Below, one piece after another: positions 51,307 through 60,272 of a stretch of DNA of 64,000 nucleotides. The stretch comes from DATBQN01 sp963755825 (GTDB taxonomy: Bacteria; Acidobacteriota; Thermoanaerobaculia; Multivoradales; UBA5704): NCBI GenBank assembly GCA_963755825.1, contig CAVWLA010000003.1, forward strand, positions 2,790,001-2,854,000. Direction: 5' to 3'. The notes beneath the pieces are model-generated. The model had not been told where the DNA came from. It saw only the letters and a program-made list of their open reading frames with translations, and made no database searches. Every line of letters begins with the position of its first letter. Positions within the stretch are counted from its first letter, which is position 1. The position numbers and the translations under genes were made by a program.

Positions 51307-51653
51307 CTGCGATCTCCTCCTTCAGGAGCAGGGAGATGAGAGTCGAGCTGGAGAGCGGTGACACGGACCGTGGCTCGCGGCGCACGGGTCGGCGGTTTGC
51401 GGCCGGTACCCGACGCCCCATCCGGCTCGAACACCGGCGGCAAGCCCACGGAGGGCGGCGCGATCATGATGGGTTCAGCGGACGAACCCGGGAGGGTTGC
51501 AGCGCGGTCGGGAGACGGAGCGCTGAGAGGCGACGGCGGTAGGAGAGGCGGGGGGGAGGGCGGGGGCACGGCGAGCCGGCAGCGATTTCCAGGCATCGGG
51601 GAAGACCTCGATGCCGGGAGTACTCGGAGGTTGGTCGGGGGCCGGGCTCGCGT

Positions 51654-51692
51654 CCACGTCTTTAAAGATAGCGGACTTGGACGTGGTGTCAA
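51654..51692 (-). promoter_or_regulatory. Sigma-70 promoter of the kamA operon with inverted repeat
   Basis: On the minus strand TTGACA (51692-51687), a 16-base spacer and TATCTT (51670-51665). GACGTGG at 51680-51686 and CCACGTC at 51654-51660 form a 7-bp inverted repeat on either side of the -10, a likely repressor site. The leader to the kamA ATG is about 350 bases and holds at least one hairpin (GGCATCG with CGATGCC near 51595-51620). Confidence 0.65.
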
Positions 51693-52016
51693 GAGGTAAT
51701 TTGTCCGGCCGCGGCGATGCTTGCGAGCCGGCGATCGGCGAGCGCGCGCTCCGCTCGATCGACGGCGGAATGACGCGGCGGCGTTTCGCTCTTGCGCCGA
51801 GTTGCATGCTTCGCTCGCATTGCGAAAAGCGCGCCAGATTCGCGCGCCAGATTCGGACGACCGGCGCACGGCGCGGCGCTCCCCTCGCAGAGAGAGCTAC
51901 GTTCCCCCGCGGCCGAACGTTGCGCAAAGATTTCTTGATCATCTTCCGGACGCCACGCGGCTTCGCCGCGGTACTGCCACGCCGCGAGCCTCGCCGCGGC
52001 AGCTAGAATGCCTGGC
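51693..52016. other. Intergenic region, no gene recognised
   Basis: 324 bp upstream of the HIT gene. Contains a 13-bp tandem duplication GCGCGCCAGATTC twice near 51832-51857. A minus-strand Arg-rich frame (51475-51942) covers it but overlaps the promoter and lacks any family feature. Confidence 0.4.
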
Positions 52017-52460
52017 ATGAGCGACGACCACGCGCCGACCATCTTCGACAAGATCCTGACGGGAGAGATCCCCTGCCACCGCGTCTACGAGGACGATCAC
52101 GTCCTCGCCTTCCTCGACATCGGGCCGCTGGCGCCCGGCCACACCCTGGTCATCCCCAAGGAGCGCAAGGCGCACCTCCACCAGCTCTCGGCGGAGGCCG
52201 CCGCCGGCCTCGGGAGGGCGCTGCCGAAGATCTGCCGCGCCGTCCTCCAGGCGACCGGCGCCAGCGACTACAACGTCCTGCAGAACAACGGCGCGGCGGC
52301 GCACCAGGTGGTGATGCACGTGCACTTCCACATCATCCCGAAGCAGGACGGCAAGGGCCTGGGGATCGGCTGGCAGGCCGGCCAGCTCGGCGCCGGCGAA
52401 GCGGCCGAGATGCTCGCCAGGATGCGCGCGGCGCTGGCGGCGCCCACGGCGGATACCTAA
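52017..52460 (+). CDS. HIT-family protein
   Basis: 147 residues. Histidine-triad hydrolase: TIFDKILTGEIPCHRVYEDD, VLAFLDIGPLAPGHTLVIPK, NNGAAAHQVVMHVHFHIIPK with the H-x-H-x-H triad. HinT-like nucleotide phosphoramidase or Ap4A hydrolase activity is expected. ATG at 52008 is an alternative start three codons upstream; neither has a strong ribosome site. The next gene begins 3 bases after its stop. Confidence 0.93.
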   Translation: MSDDHAPTIFDKILTGEIPCHRVYEDDHVLAFLDIGPLAPGHTLVIPKERKAHLHQLSAEAAAGLGRALPKICRAVLQATGASDYNVLQNNGAAAHQVVMHVHFHIIPKQDGKGLGIGWQAGQLGAGEAAEMLARMRAALAAPTADT

Positions 52461-52463
52461 GCC

Positions 52464-53480
52464 GTGCGCGCGGTCGAGATCCGCGGCGCCTTCGGCCTCG
52501 ACCATCTGGATCTCGTCGAGCGACCCGAGCCGGCGCCGGGAGCGGGCGAGTTGCTGCTCGCGCTGCGCGCCGCGGCGCTCAACTACCGCGACCTGCTGAT
52601 GGTGCGCGGCCTCTACGACCGCCGCCAGCCGCTGCCGCTCATCCCCTGCTCGGACGGGGTGGGCGAGGTGATCGCGGTGGGCGAGGGCGTCGCGCGCGTC
52701 GCCGTCGGCGACCGCGTCGCCTGCATCTTCGCCCAGCGCTGGATCGCCGGCTGGCCGAGCCGCGAGCGCCTGCGTTCGACCCTCGGCGGTCCGCACGACG
52801 GCACCCTCGCGGAGCGCATGGTGCTCTCGGCGGAGGGGGTGGTGAGGGTTCCCGAGCACCTCACGGACGAGGAGGCCGCGTCGCTCCCCTGCGCCGCGGT
52901 GACGGCGTGGAACGCGCTGATGACCGAGGGGCGGCTCGCCGCCGGCGAGACGGTGCTGGTGCAGGGGACCGGCGGCGTGTCGCTCTTCGCACTGCAGCTG
53001 GCGCGCCTTGCCGGCGCGCGGGTGATCGTGACCTCGTCCTCCGACGCGAAGCTCGAGCGGGCGCGGGCCCTTGGTGCCGAGGCGGGGATCAACTACCGCG
53101 AGACGGCGGACTGGGGAGCCCGCGCCAGGAAGCTCGCCGGCGGCGAGGGGGTCGACCACGTCCTCGAGGTGGGCGGCGCCGAGACGCTCCGCCAGTCGCT
53201 CCAGGCGGTGCGGCCGGGCGGCACCATCTCGCTCATCGGCAACCTCTCGGGGGGCCAGGCCGAGGTGGCGCTCACCTCGGTCTTCATGCAGCGCATCCGC
53301 CTGCAGGGCATCCTCGTCGGCGACCGCGAGAGCTTCGAGGCGATGAACCGGGCGATCGCCGCCGCCCGCCTGCGCCCGGTCATCGACCGCACCTTCGATC
53401 TCGCCGACGCCCGCGCCGCCTTCGAGCACCTCGCCGCGGGGAGCGTCTTCGGCAAGATCGCGATCTCGATCGCTCGATAG
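52464..53480 (+). CDS. MDR-family NAD(P)-dependent dehydrogenase
   Basis: 338 residues, GTG start. Medium-chain dehydrogenase/reductase: N-terminal GroES-like domain (ALRAAALNYRDLLMVRGLYD, IPCSDGVGEVIAVGEGVARV, VGDRVACIFAQRWIAGWPSR), Rossmann fold with VLVQGTGGVSLFALQLARLA and VTSSSDAKLERARALGAEAG. The structural four-Cys zinc lobe is absent. Likely a zinc-poor alcohol/quinone-type oxidoreductase; substrate unknown. Tightly linked to the HIT gene (3-base gap). Confidence 0.88.
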   Translation: MRAVEIRGAFGLDHLDLVERPEPAPGAGELLLALRAAALNYRDLLMVRGLYDRRQPLPLIPCSDGVGEVIAVGEGVARVAVGDRVACIFAQRWIAGWPSRERLRSTLGGPHDGTLAERMVLSAEGVVRVPEHLTDEEAASLPCAAVTAWNALMTEGRLAAGETVLVQGTGGVSLFALQLARLAGARVIVTSSSDAKLERARALGAEAGINYRETADWGARARKLAGGEGVDHVLEVGGAETLRQSLQAVRPGGTISLIGNLSGGQAEVALTSVFMQRIRLQGILVGDRESFEAMNRAIAAARLRPVIDRTFDLADARAAFEHLAAGSVFGKIAISIAR

Positions 53481-53508
53481 GCGAGCTCCGAGCGGCCCGC
53501 GGCGCGGC

Positions 53509-56500
53509 CTAAGGGGCCGCGGGCAAACCGGGCGGCGGGTCGGCGAGGAGCCCGAGGGCCGCCTTCTCCGCCTGCTGGCGGAAATCCGCCACCTCGGTCG
53601 CGAAGAGATGGTCGACCTCGGCCACGGCCTTCGCCGTGAAGTCGGCGGCCTGCGCGAGCTCCTCCTGCCGGGTCGCGTCGGGCGGTCCCCAGCCGGCGCC
53701 GACCGACTGCTTGAGATTGCCGAGGCGCGACATGACGTCGCCTTCGCGGTAGAGGCCCTGGGTGTGCGGCGGCACCCAGAGCCGGCGCTCGACGGCCGCC
53801 AGATGGTCGGCGAGCGCGTCGGCGGCGGTCGCGAGCGGGCTCGGCGGACGGTTGCCGACGGTGCCGGCGGCTGCCGCGGCTGCCTCTTCCCGCTGCGCCA
53901 GCTTGGCCTTGATCCGCGCCACGTCCGCCTTGGCGGCGATCACTCGCTCGATCGCCGCGACGGTCGAGCCCTGGAGCGCGTCGGCGCGCTCGATCGCCGC
54001 TTCGCGCGCCGCCCAGTCGGCGGCGGTCTCACCGGCGGCGGCGGGATCGGGGAGCACCGTCACCGTCCCCTTCGCCTCGTGGCCGCGGAAGCGCACGACG
54101 ACGCCGTAGACGCCCGGCCCCACCTCGGGCGTGCCGCGCTCGAACTCGCTCCGCTCGCTCGGCGGCTCGCGGAAGGGCCGCCGCTGCAGGTCCCACGCGG
54201 TGCGGTTGATGCCGAGGTCGGCGGACCCTTCGAAGCTCCGCACCAGGCGGCCGGCGGCGTCGCGGATCTCGATGGTGGTCTTCGTCTCCGGCCGGGGTCC
54301 CTTGCCATCCTTGGCGTCGGCCTTCTCTCTCGCCGTCTCACTCTCGCGGCCCTTGGCGGGAAGGGAGAGCCCGGGGAGGTCGAGCGAATAGGTGACGAGG
54401 GCGCCGTAGGCGCGGTTCTCGCCCTTGAAGTCGCCGCTGCCGCCGCCGCGCGGGCCGACGCCGGGGGCGACGGTGTGCTGCTGCGCCGGTGCGATGGGGA
54501 AGAGGTGGAGCGGCTCCTCGAGCGTCTTCCGGCGCAGGCCGCGGAGGGCCGCGATGTCGTCGACGACGTAGAGAGCGCGGCCGTGGGTGCCGACGATCAG
54601 GTCGCCGTCGCGCGCCTGGATGGCGAGCGCCATCACCGAGACCGCCGCCGGCAGGCCGTGGCGGAAGGGGATCCAGCTGGCGCCGCCGTCCTCCGAGAAC
54701 CAGAGGCCGAGCTCGGTGCCGAGGAAGAGGAGGTCGCGGTCGACCGGGTCCTGGACGATCGAGAGCGCGTAGCCGCGGAGATCCCTGGTCGCCAGGCTCC
54801 GCCAGGTCTTGCCGTAATCGGTGGTGGCGAAGACGTAGGGCGTCAGGTTCGAGCGGCGGTGGTCGTCGAGGACGACGAAGGCGGCGGCGGCGTCGAAGGG
54901 CGACGGCTCGACCTGCGGGATCCAGGCGCCGGCGGGGACGCCGTGGAGGTTCGCCTCGACGCTCGCCCAGCTGGTGCCGCCGTCCCGCGTCACCTGGATG
55001 CGGCCGTCGTCCGTCCCCACCCAGAGGACGCCCTTCGCCAGCGGCGAGGGGGCGATCGAGAGGATGGTCGTGTAGTTCTCGGCGGCGGAGACGTCCAAGG
55101 TGAGGCCGCCGCTCTGGTCCTGGTGCTGCCAGTCCTTGTTGTCGGTGGTGAGATCGGGTGAGATCACCGTCCAGCTGGCGCCGCGGTCGGTCGAGCGGTG
55201 GACGAACTGGCTGCCGACGTAGATGGTGTCGGGCGCGAAGGGGTCGATGGCGAAGCCGGCGTTCCAGTTGAAGCGGAGCTTGGGGCCGCCGGTGGTCATC
55301 ACCGGGTGCACCGGCCGCCGCTCACCGGTCTTCACGTCCCAGACGATGACGTGGCCGCCCTGCCAGAGGCTGTAGCCGCGGCTCGAGTCGCGCGGATCGG
55401 GCCGGCACTCGAAGCCGTCGCCGAAGCCGACGTCCTCCCAGTCGGCGCTGCGGATGCCGTCGCGCTCCCAGGCCGTGCTCGGCCCGCGCCAGGCGCCGTT
55501 GTCCTGCAGTCCGCCGTAGACGTGGTAGGGCACGTCCTGGTCGACGGCGACGTGGTAGTACTGGCCGATCGGCAGGTCGGCGACGAAGCTCCAGGTGGCG
55601 CCGCGGTCGCGCGAGACACCGAGGCCGCCGTCCTCGCCGACCATCATGTGGTCGGGGTCGCGGGGGTCGATCCACAGCGCGTGGTAGTCGCCGTGGATGT
55701 CGCGCGAGCGGCCGAGGCGCTCGAAGCTGTGGCCGGAGTCGTCGGAGACCTTGATGCGCGACATCAGGTCGTAGACGCGGTTCGGGCGCTGCGGGTCGAC
55801 CCATAGGTGGGCGTAGTAGAACGGCCGCTCGGAATTCTCGGGATCGTCGTTGACCGTCTTCCAGCTCCGCCCGCCATCTTCCGAGCGGACGATGGCGCTC
55901 TTCTTCGCTTCGACCAGCGCGTAGACGATCGCCGGCGCCGAGGGGGCGATGGCGAGGCCGATGCGGCCGAGCTCGCCCTTGGGGAGACCGTCGGCGGCGC
56001 CGAGGCGCTTCCAGCTGGCGCCGCCGTCGTCGGAGACGTGGAGGCCGGAGCCCGGGCCGCCCGACCTGAACCCCCACGGCCAGCGCCGGTACTGCCACAT
56101 GGCGGCGAACAGCTTGCGCGGATTGGCGGGGTCGATGGCGAGGTCGGCGGCGCCGGTGCGCTCGTCGACGTAGAGCACGCGCTTCCACGACCTGCCGCCG
56201 TCGATGGTCTTCCAGACGCCGCGCTCGGGGTTCTCGCCCCACTCGCGGCCGAGGGCGGCGACGTAGGCGACCTCGGGATCGTCGGGGTCGAGGACGATGC
56301 GGCTGATGCGCTCGCTGGCGGCGAGCCCGACGTGGACCCAGGTGTGGCCGCCGTCCGCCGAGCGATAGACGCCGTCGCCCACCGAGGCGCTGTTGCGCGG
56401 ATTGCCCTCGCCGCTCCCCACCCAGACGACGTCGGGGTTCTTCTGGAAGACGGCGATGGCGCCGATCGAGGCGATCGGCTGCTCGTCGAAGACCGGCTCC

Positions 56501-56781
56501 CAGGTGAGGCCGCCGTTGACCGTCTTCCAGACGCCGCCGGACGCGGCGCCGACGTAGAGCGTGTCCGGCGAGGCGGCCACTCCCTCGACCGCGGTGACCC
56601 GACCGCTCATCGCGGCCGGTCCGATCGAGCGGGCCTTCAGGCCGGCGAGGAGCGCCGGATCGATGCCGGGCTCGCGCTCGGTGGCGGGCGCCGCGGGCGC
56701 CATGGCGAGGCCGAGGGTGAGGGCAAGGGCGAGCGAAGCGGCCGGCGGCAGGGCCGCGAGGCGGGAGATCGGCGTCGGCAT
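53509..56781 (-). CDS. Secreted VPS10/BNR-repeat protein
   Basis: 1090 residues. A signal peptide (AASLALALTLGLAMAPAAPA) leads to a large propeller region with many Asp-box/BNR motifs of the type S-x-D-x-G-x-x-W: SADGGHTWVHVG, TIDGGRSWKRV, SDDGGASWKRLG, SEDGGRSWKTVN, SRDRGATWSFVA, STDRGASWTVIS, TRDGGTSWASVE, TTDYGKTWRSLA, SEDGGASWIPFR. The C-terminal ~300 residues include an Ig-like block and helical end. Such VPS10-like exported proteins are abundant in Acidobacteriota and Bacteroidota; they are sometimes labelled glycosyl hydrolase without evidence. Role is unknown, probably outer surface binding. Convergent with the MDR gene. Confidence 0.88.
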   Translation of the reverse strand: MPTPISRLAALPPAASLALALTLGLAMAPAAPATEREPGIDPALLAGLKARSIGPAAMSGRVTAVEGVAASPDTLYVGAASGGVWKTVNGGLTWEPVFDEQPIASIGAIAVFQKNPDVVWVGSGEGNPRNSASVGDGVYRSADGGHTWVHVGLAASERISRIVLDPDDPEVAYVAALGREWGENPERGVWKTIDGGRSWKRVLYVDERTGAADLAIDPANPRKLFAAMWQYRRWPWGFRSGGPGSGLHVSDDGGASWKRLGAADGLPKGELGRIGLAIAPSAPAIVYALVEAKKSAIVRSEDGGRSWKTVNDDPENSERPFYYAHLWVDPQRPNRVYDLMSRIKVSDDSGHSFERLGRSRDIHGDYHALWIDPRDPDHMMVGEDGGLGVSRDRGATWSFVADLPIGQYYHVAVDQDVPYHVYGGLQDNGAWRGPSTAWERDGIRSADWEDVGFGDGFECRPDPRDSSRGYSLWQGGHVIVWDVKTGERRPVHPVMTTGGPKLRFNWNAGFAIDPFAPDTIYVGSQFVHRSTDRGASWTVISPDLTTDNKDWQHQDQSGGLTLDVSAAENYTTILSIAPSPLAKGVLWVGTDDGRIQVTRDGGTSWASVEANLHGVPAGAWIPQVEPSPFDAAAAFVVLDDHRRSNLTPYVFATTDYGKTWRSLATRDLRGYALSIVQDPVDRDLLFLGTELGLWFSEDGGASWIPFRHGLPAAVSVMALAIQARDGDLIVGTHGRALYVVDDIAALRGLRRKTLEEPLHLFPIAPAQQHTVAPGVGPRGGGSGDFKGENRAYGALVTYSLDLPGLSLPAKGRESETAREKADAKDGKGPRPETKTTIEIRDAAGRLVRSFEGSADLGINRTAWDLQRRPFREPPSERSEFERGTPEVGPGVYGVVVRFRGHEAKGTVTVLPDPAAAGETAADWAAREAAIERADALQGSTVAAIERVIAAKADVARIKAKLAQREEAAAAAAGTVGNRPPSPLATAADALADHLAAVERRLWVPPHTQGLYREGDVMSRLGNLKQSVGAGWGPPDATRQEELAQAADFTAKAVAEVDHLFATEVADFRQQAEKAALGLLADPPPGLPAAP

Positions 56782-56872
56782 GGCGTCCCTCCGGACGAAC
56801 GAGCGTTGGTGCGCCGGAGGATTTTAGTCCCGGAAGGGCGGGCGCTCGCGCGGGATCTGAAAAAGGGCTGGT

Positions 56873-56921
56873 CGAGACGTCCGTCTCGGGTTCAAAAAGA
56901 GGGGTCGAGACGTCCGTCTCG
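56873..56921. repeat. Two tandem copies of a 16-bp palindrome
   Basis: CGAGACGTCCGTCTCG occurs at 56873-56888 and again at 56906-56921, 33 bp apart, each a perfect 7-bp inverted repeat around TC, inside slightly longer repeats (GGTCGAGACGTCCGTCTCGG). They lie in the gap between the VPS10-like gene start and the small gene at 56976. Could be protein binding sites or REP-like. Confidence 0.75.
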
Positions 56922-56975
56922 GCCCGGGAGCACTCGCGAGAGAGCCGATTCAGCTCGGGAGCGGAGTGGCGGCGA

Positions 56976-57140
56976 TCAGCGCAGGGCCGCCAAACGAGAG
57001 GGAGCCGTCGATCGAGGCGCTCGGAGATGGGCGGCGTGCCCGGCGCCGCCCCGCGGGCTCGAGATCGTGCGTGCCGCGATCACCACCGGCACCACGGCCA
57101 GCAGCGAGAGGAGGATCAGCAGCTTGAGCTTCGTTCGCAT
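56976..57140 (-). CDS. Small single-span membrane or exported peptide
   Basis: 54 residues. ATG at 57140, basic start MRTKLK and a hydrophobic segment (LLILLSLLAVVPVVIAA), then an Arg/Ser/Pro-rich tail (RTISSPRGGAGHAAHLRAPR). A GGGG-type ribosome site is 8-10 bases upstream. No family. Divergent from the Cys/Met-rich gene. Could be a spurious frame. Confidence 0.4.
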   Translation of the reverse strand: MRTKLKLLILLSLLAVVPVVIAARTISSPRGGAGHAAHLRAPRSTAPSRLAALR

Positions 57141-57246
57141 CGCGGACCCCTGGCCTGGCGAGCCATCCCTTCCAGCTTCTGGAGAGGGGTACGGAGACCT
57201 CGCGCCCGGGGATGAGCCCGGCCGACTCGTGCTAATCTCTTCGATC

Positions 57247-57621
57247 GTGCGCCAAGCCTCGATCGTGGCACTGCTCCTCGGGCTCGCCCTGGCGGTCCTG
57301 GCGCCCGCCTTCGCCGCCGCGAACGGGGCTCCCGACTGCGGCATGGCCTGCTGCCGCGCCGCCGGCACGGCGATGCCGGGGATGCCGTCCATGCCCGGCA
57401 TGCAGCCAACGTCCGGTGAATCGGGCTGCGCGACACCCTGCGGCATGCGCGGCGGCTGCGGCGCCCCGTCGATGGCCGTCCTCGGCGGCCTGCCGCCGAC
57501 GGTGATGCCGGCGGTCGCGCCGCTAGCCAGGCTCGCGGTCGCCTCGCCGCTCCCGCCGGCCGCGCTCCACCTCTCCGCCCGCCTCGCCGCCGATCTCTCC
57601 GACCCGCCTCCCCGCGGCTGA
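57247..57621 (+). CDS. Secreted Cys/Met-rich protein, metal-binding candidate
   Basis: 124 residues from GTG 57247 (GTG 57229 also possible). Signal peptide (VALLLGLALAVLAPAFAAAN), then APDCGMACCRAAGTAMPGMP, SMPGMQPTSGESGCATPCGM and RGGCGAPSM: seven Cys and about eight Met in 60 residues, typical of soft-metal (copper) binding. The second half is Ala/Pro/Leu-rich. It precedes an outer-membrane barrel gene by 74 bases. No close family named. Confidence 0.6.
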   Translation: MRQASIVALLLGLALAVLAPAFAAANGAPDCGMACCRAAGTAMPGMPSMPGMQPTSGESGCATPCGMRGGCGAPSMAVLGGLPPTVMPAVAPLARLAVASPLPPAALHLSARLAADLSDPPPRG

Positions 57622-57695
57622 GCCGTGCCCCTCGCGCCGCGGCGAACGCTCGCCGCGGCAGGCCGGTCACCGCTCGCTCTCGGAGGGAGGTCGCC

Positions 57696-58904
57696 ATGGG
57701 TCATCGCCCAGGCTTCGCAAGGTTTCACCGCTTCAGCTTCAGCTTGAATTTGGCTCTGCTCGGGCTCGCCGCCGGCGCGGCACCGCTCGCCGCGCAGACG
57801 GCCACCGAAACGCCGGTCTCGCTGGGCTCGCTGGGCTCGGGAGGGAGCGGCCCGGCGCTCGCGGCCTTCGGCGGCGAGCCGAGCCGCCAGCTGGTCATCA
57901 ACGGGTTCGGCGTCGCCGCCTTCAGCTTCGACAACAACACGCAGGCGAGCTCGTTCGACGCCTCGGCTCTCGCCCTCTCGCTGTTCAAGGGGATCTCCGA
58001 TCATTTGTCGGTGTTCGCCCAGCTCACCGCCTCGCGCGACGCGGCATCGCCATTCCTCGCCGACCAGCCGCAGGGGTCGCGCGACGTCGCGACCGACATC
58101 GACAACCTGCAGCTCCGCTGGCAGCCGTCGAGCGCCTCGGGGCTCGACGTCACCGTCGGCAAGTTCGACTCGCCGCTCGCCATCGAGCGCGACGACGCGC
58201 CGCTCAACTTCCAGGCCACCTCGTCGTTCACCTTCGACTTCGCCCGCCCGGTCAAGTTCACCGGCTTCGCCCTCCACGACGCCTTCTCGCCGGAGCTCGA
58301 GGGCTGGGCGATCGTCGCCAACGGCGCCGACGTCGACTCCGACAACAACACCGCGAAGACTGGCGCCCTCTACGGCCTGTGGAGCCCGTCGCTCGCGGCC
58401 CATCTCGGGTTGGGCATCATCCACGGCGCCGAGAAGGACGGCACCAGCCGCGATCCGCGGACGACGGCGGTGGCGACGCTCCTCTTCCAGCCGGCGGCGC
58501 GGGTCGTCTGGGGCGGCGAGACGGTCGCCGGCTCCGAGCCCCACGCGGGCGAGGACGGCGGCACCGCCCGCTGGTACGCGCAGACGCTCTTCGTCCACGT
58601 GCGCCGCGGACCGCACTGGGCGGCCACGGTGCGCGGCGAGGTGCTCGACGATCGCGACGGCGCGCGCACCGGCACCCGCCAGACCCTCGAGTCGCTCACC
58701 ATCTCGCCGCAGTACCTCCTCGGCGGCGGTTTCTACGGCGTCTTCCGCTACCTCGAGCGGACGACGCTCCGCCTGCCGGAGACCGCCGTCCGCCTCGATC
58801 TGCGCTACGACCACTCGACGGCGCCGGTCTTCGCCGGGAGCGCCGACGGCGTCGGCCGCCGCGATCACCTCGCGGCGACGCTGCAGACGGTGTTCCTCTT
58901 CTAA
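57696..58904 (+). CDS. Outer-membrane beta-barrel (porin-like) protein
   Basis: 402 residues. Signal peptide ending PLAAQ, then alternating strands: LVINGFGVAAFSFDNNTQAS, SLFKGISDHLSVFAQLTASR, DIDNLQLRWQPSSASGLDVT, GKFDSPLAIERDDAPLNFQA, RPVKFTGFALHDAFSPELEG. The chain ends TLQTVFLF, the C-terminal aromatic signal for BAM insertion. It resembles BBP2-type/porin barrels with a plug-less channel. GGAGGGAGG precedes the ATG. Followed by a membrane protein gene after 9 bases. Confidence 0.82.
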   Translation: MGHRPGFARFHRFSFSLNLALLGLAAGAAPLAAQTATETPVSLGSLGSGGSGPALAAFGGEPSRQLVINGFGVAAFSFDNNTQASSFDASALALSLFKGISDHLSVFAQLTASRDAASPFLADQPQGSRDVATDIDNLQLRWQPSSASGLDVTVGKFDSPLAIERDDAPLNFQATSSFTFDFARPVKFTGFALHDAFSPELEGWAIVANGADVDSDNNTAKTGALYGLWSPSLAAHLGLGIIHGAEKDGTSRDPRTTAVATLLFQPAARVVWGGETVAGSEPHAGEDGGTARWYAQTLFVHVRRGPHWAATVRGEVLDDRDGARTGTRQTLESLTISPQYLLGGGFYGVFRYLERTTLRLPETAVRLDLRYDHSTAPVFAGSADGVGRRDHLAATLQTVFLF

Positions 58905-58913
58905 GGAGAACCG

Positions 58914-59486
58914 ATGGGCAGGCTCCCCGGCGCCCCGTTCGAAGTCCGCCTCGCGGCGACCCTCTTCCTCCTCCTCCTCGGCGTCGCCGACCTCTTCGGC
59001 GCCTGGGAGGTGAAGAACTTCGCCGCCTTCACGCCGCGCGCGGTGGCGGCGACGGTCGCCGAGGACAGGGGCGCGCCGATGGCGGCGATGGGACACGGCG
59101 CCTCGCGCGCCGAGGAGCGCGAGGTGAGCCTGGGCGCGCTCGACGCGCCGCGCCACACCATCGGCCGCGACCTCCTCGTCCAGGACACCCACGTCCACGT
59201 GCCGGCCTACGCGCTCACCGCGGCGGCCCTCTCGCTCATCGTCTTCGGCCTGGCGCTCTCCTCGCGGACGCGGAGCCTCCTGGTGGCGCTCGCCTTCGCG
59301 GCGCCCTTCGCCGATCTCGCCGGCCTGTGGGGCGCTCAGCTCGTCCGCCCGCTGGCGTTCGTCTTCGGCCTCGTCACCGTCGCGGGAGGCTTCGCCATGG
59401 GCTTCGCCTACCTCCTCGTCCTCGTCGCGACGCTCGCGCAGTGCTGGTTCGCGGGCGCCAGAAAGGAAGATCTCCATGCGTCATGA
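58914..59486 (+). CDS. Inner-membrane protein with His-rich outer loop
   Basis: 190 residues, five hydrophobic segments: VRLAATLFLLLLGVADLFGA, then a ~100-residue outer loop with MGHGASRAEEREV and RHTIGRDLLVQDTHVHVPAY, then LTAAALSLIVFGLALSS, SLLVALAFAAPFADLAGLWG and FVFGLVTVAGGFAMGFAYLL. The loop His residues could bind metal. AGGAGAACC ribosome site. It overlaps the next gene by 11 bases. No family recognised. Confidence 0.72.
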   Translation: MGRLPGAPFEVRLAATLFLLLLGVADLFGAWEVKNFAAFTPRAVAATVAEDRGAPMAAMGHGASRAEEREVSLGALDAPRHTIGRDLLVQDTHVHVPAYALTAAALSLIVFGLALSSRTRSLLVALAFAAPFADLAGLWGAQLVRPLAFVFGLVTVAGGFAMGFAYLLVLVATLAQCWFAGARKEDLHAS

Positions 59487-60066
59487 CGCACTGCTCTTCA
59501 GGACCGTCTCCGCCGCCCTGCTCGTGGCTCTCTTCTCCCTCCCCGCCGCGGCGCACGTGACGCCCAACGTCGAGATCGTCAAGAAGGGCGACTTCGTCCA
59601 GCAGAGCCTGACGGGGGCGGCCCGCTTCCTCGAGCAACGGCTGACCCTCGGCGACGCCGACGTCGCGGCGATCCGCCGCGCCACCGGCTGGACCCCCTCC
59701 GAGGAGGAGGCGAAGATCTACCTCGGGCGCGATGCCGAGGGGCGCCGCGTCGGCACCGCCGTGATGCTCTGGATGCCGTCGGAGCACGGCCCGGTCGGCG
59801 TCGCCGTCGCCTTCGGGCCGGAGGGGAGGATCCTGCGCGCCGCGGTGACCGACGCGGGGAGCGAGCCGCTCGCCTGGATCCGGCCGCTCCTCGAGGCGGA
59901 CGGCATGGCGGTGTGGAACGGCCTGCCGCTCGCCGCCGCGCCCGAGGCCGCCAAGCTGGCGCCGGCGGTCCACGGCAGGATGAGCCGCTACTACGCCGAG
60001 GTCATCGCCCAGGCCGTCGCCCGTGCCCAGGCGCTCGAGCGGGTGTCGATGGCGGCCGCGAAGTGA
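59476..60066 (+). CDS. Exported FMN-binding-domain-like protein
   Basis: 196 residues. Signal peptide (LLVALFSLPAAAHVTPNVEI), then a domain resembling the FMN_bind fold of NqrC/RnfG: ARFLEQRLTLGDADVAAIRR, AKIYLGRDAEGRRVGTAVML, PVGVAVAFGPEGRILRAAVT, and AVHGRMSRYYAEVIAQAVAR at the end. The usual SGAT/S-TSG flavinylation motif is not visible, so FMN attachment is unproven. Overlap with the upstream gene and AGGAAG site support one operon. A redox role with the preceding membrane protein is plausible. Confidence 0.62.
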   Translation: MRHDALLFRTVSAALLVALFSLPAAAHVTPNVEIVKKGDFVQQSLTGAARFLEQRLTLGDADVAAIRRATGWTPSEEEAKIYLGRDAEGRRVGTAVMLWMPSEHGPVGVAVAFGPEGRILRAAVTDAGSEPLAWIRPLLEADGMAVWNGLPLAAAPEAAKLAPAVHGRMSRYYAEVIAQAVARAQALERVSMAAAK

Positions 60067-60272
60067 TGGCGGCGGCCGCCGCGCACCGTTGGCCCTCGCC
60101 TGATTGAACGCGCGCGCCGCTCGCGGGCACCCACACCCGGCGGACGGCAGCGATGGCAGCGGTGCGCCACTCCTCCAACCGCCGGGACGCTCGCGGCGGA
60201 AGCCAATCCCGCGGGCGCTTCGACCACGTATGCATCGATGAGCCTCCGGCGAGGGTGCGAAAGGAGAGGGCG

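Noticed and set aside
51475..51942. 155-codon minus-strand Arg-rich frame
   Set aside because: Overlaps the kamA promoter and its start; no conserved features.
53509..56781. Glycosyl hydrolase
   Set aside because: The repeats are Asp-box/BNR propeller motifs; no catalytic set of a sialidase or other hydrolase is visible.
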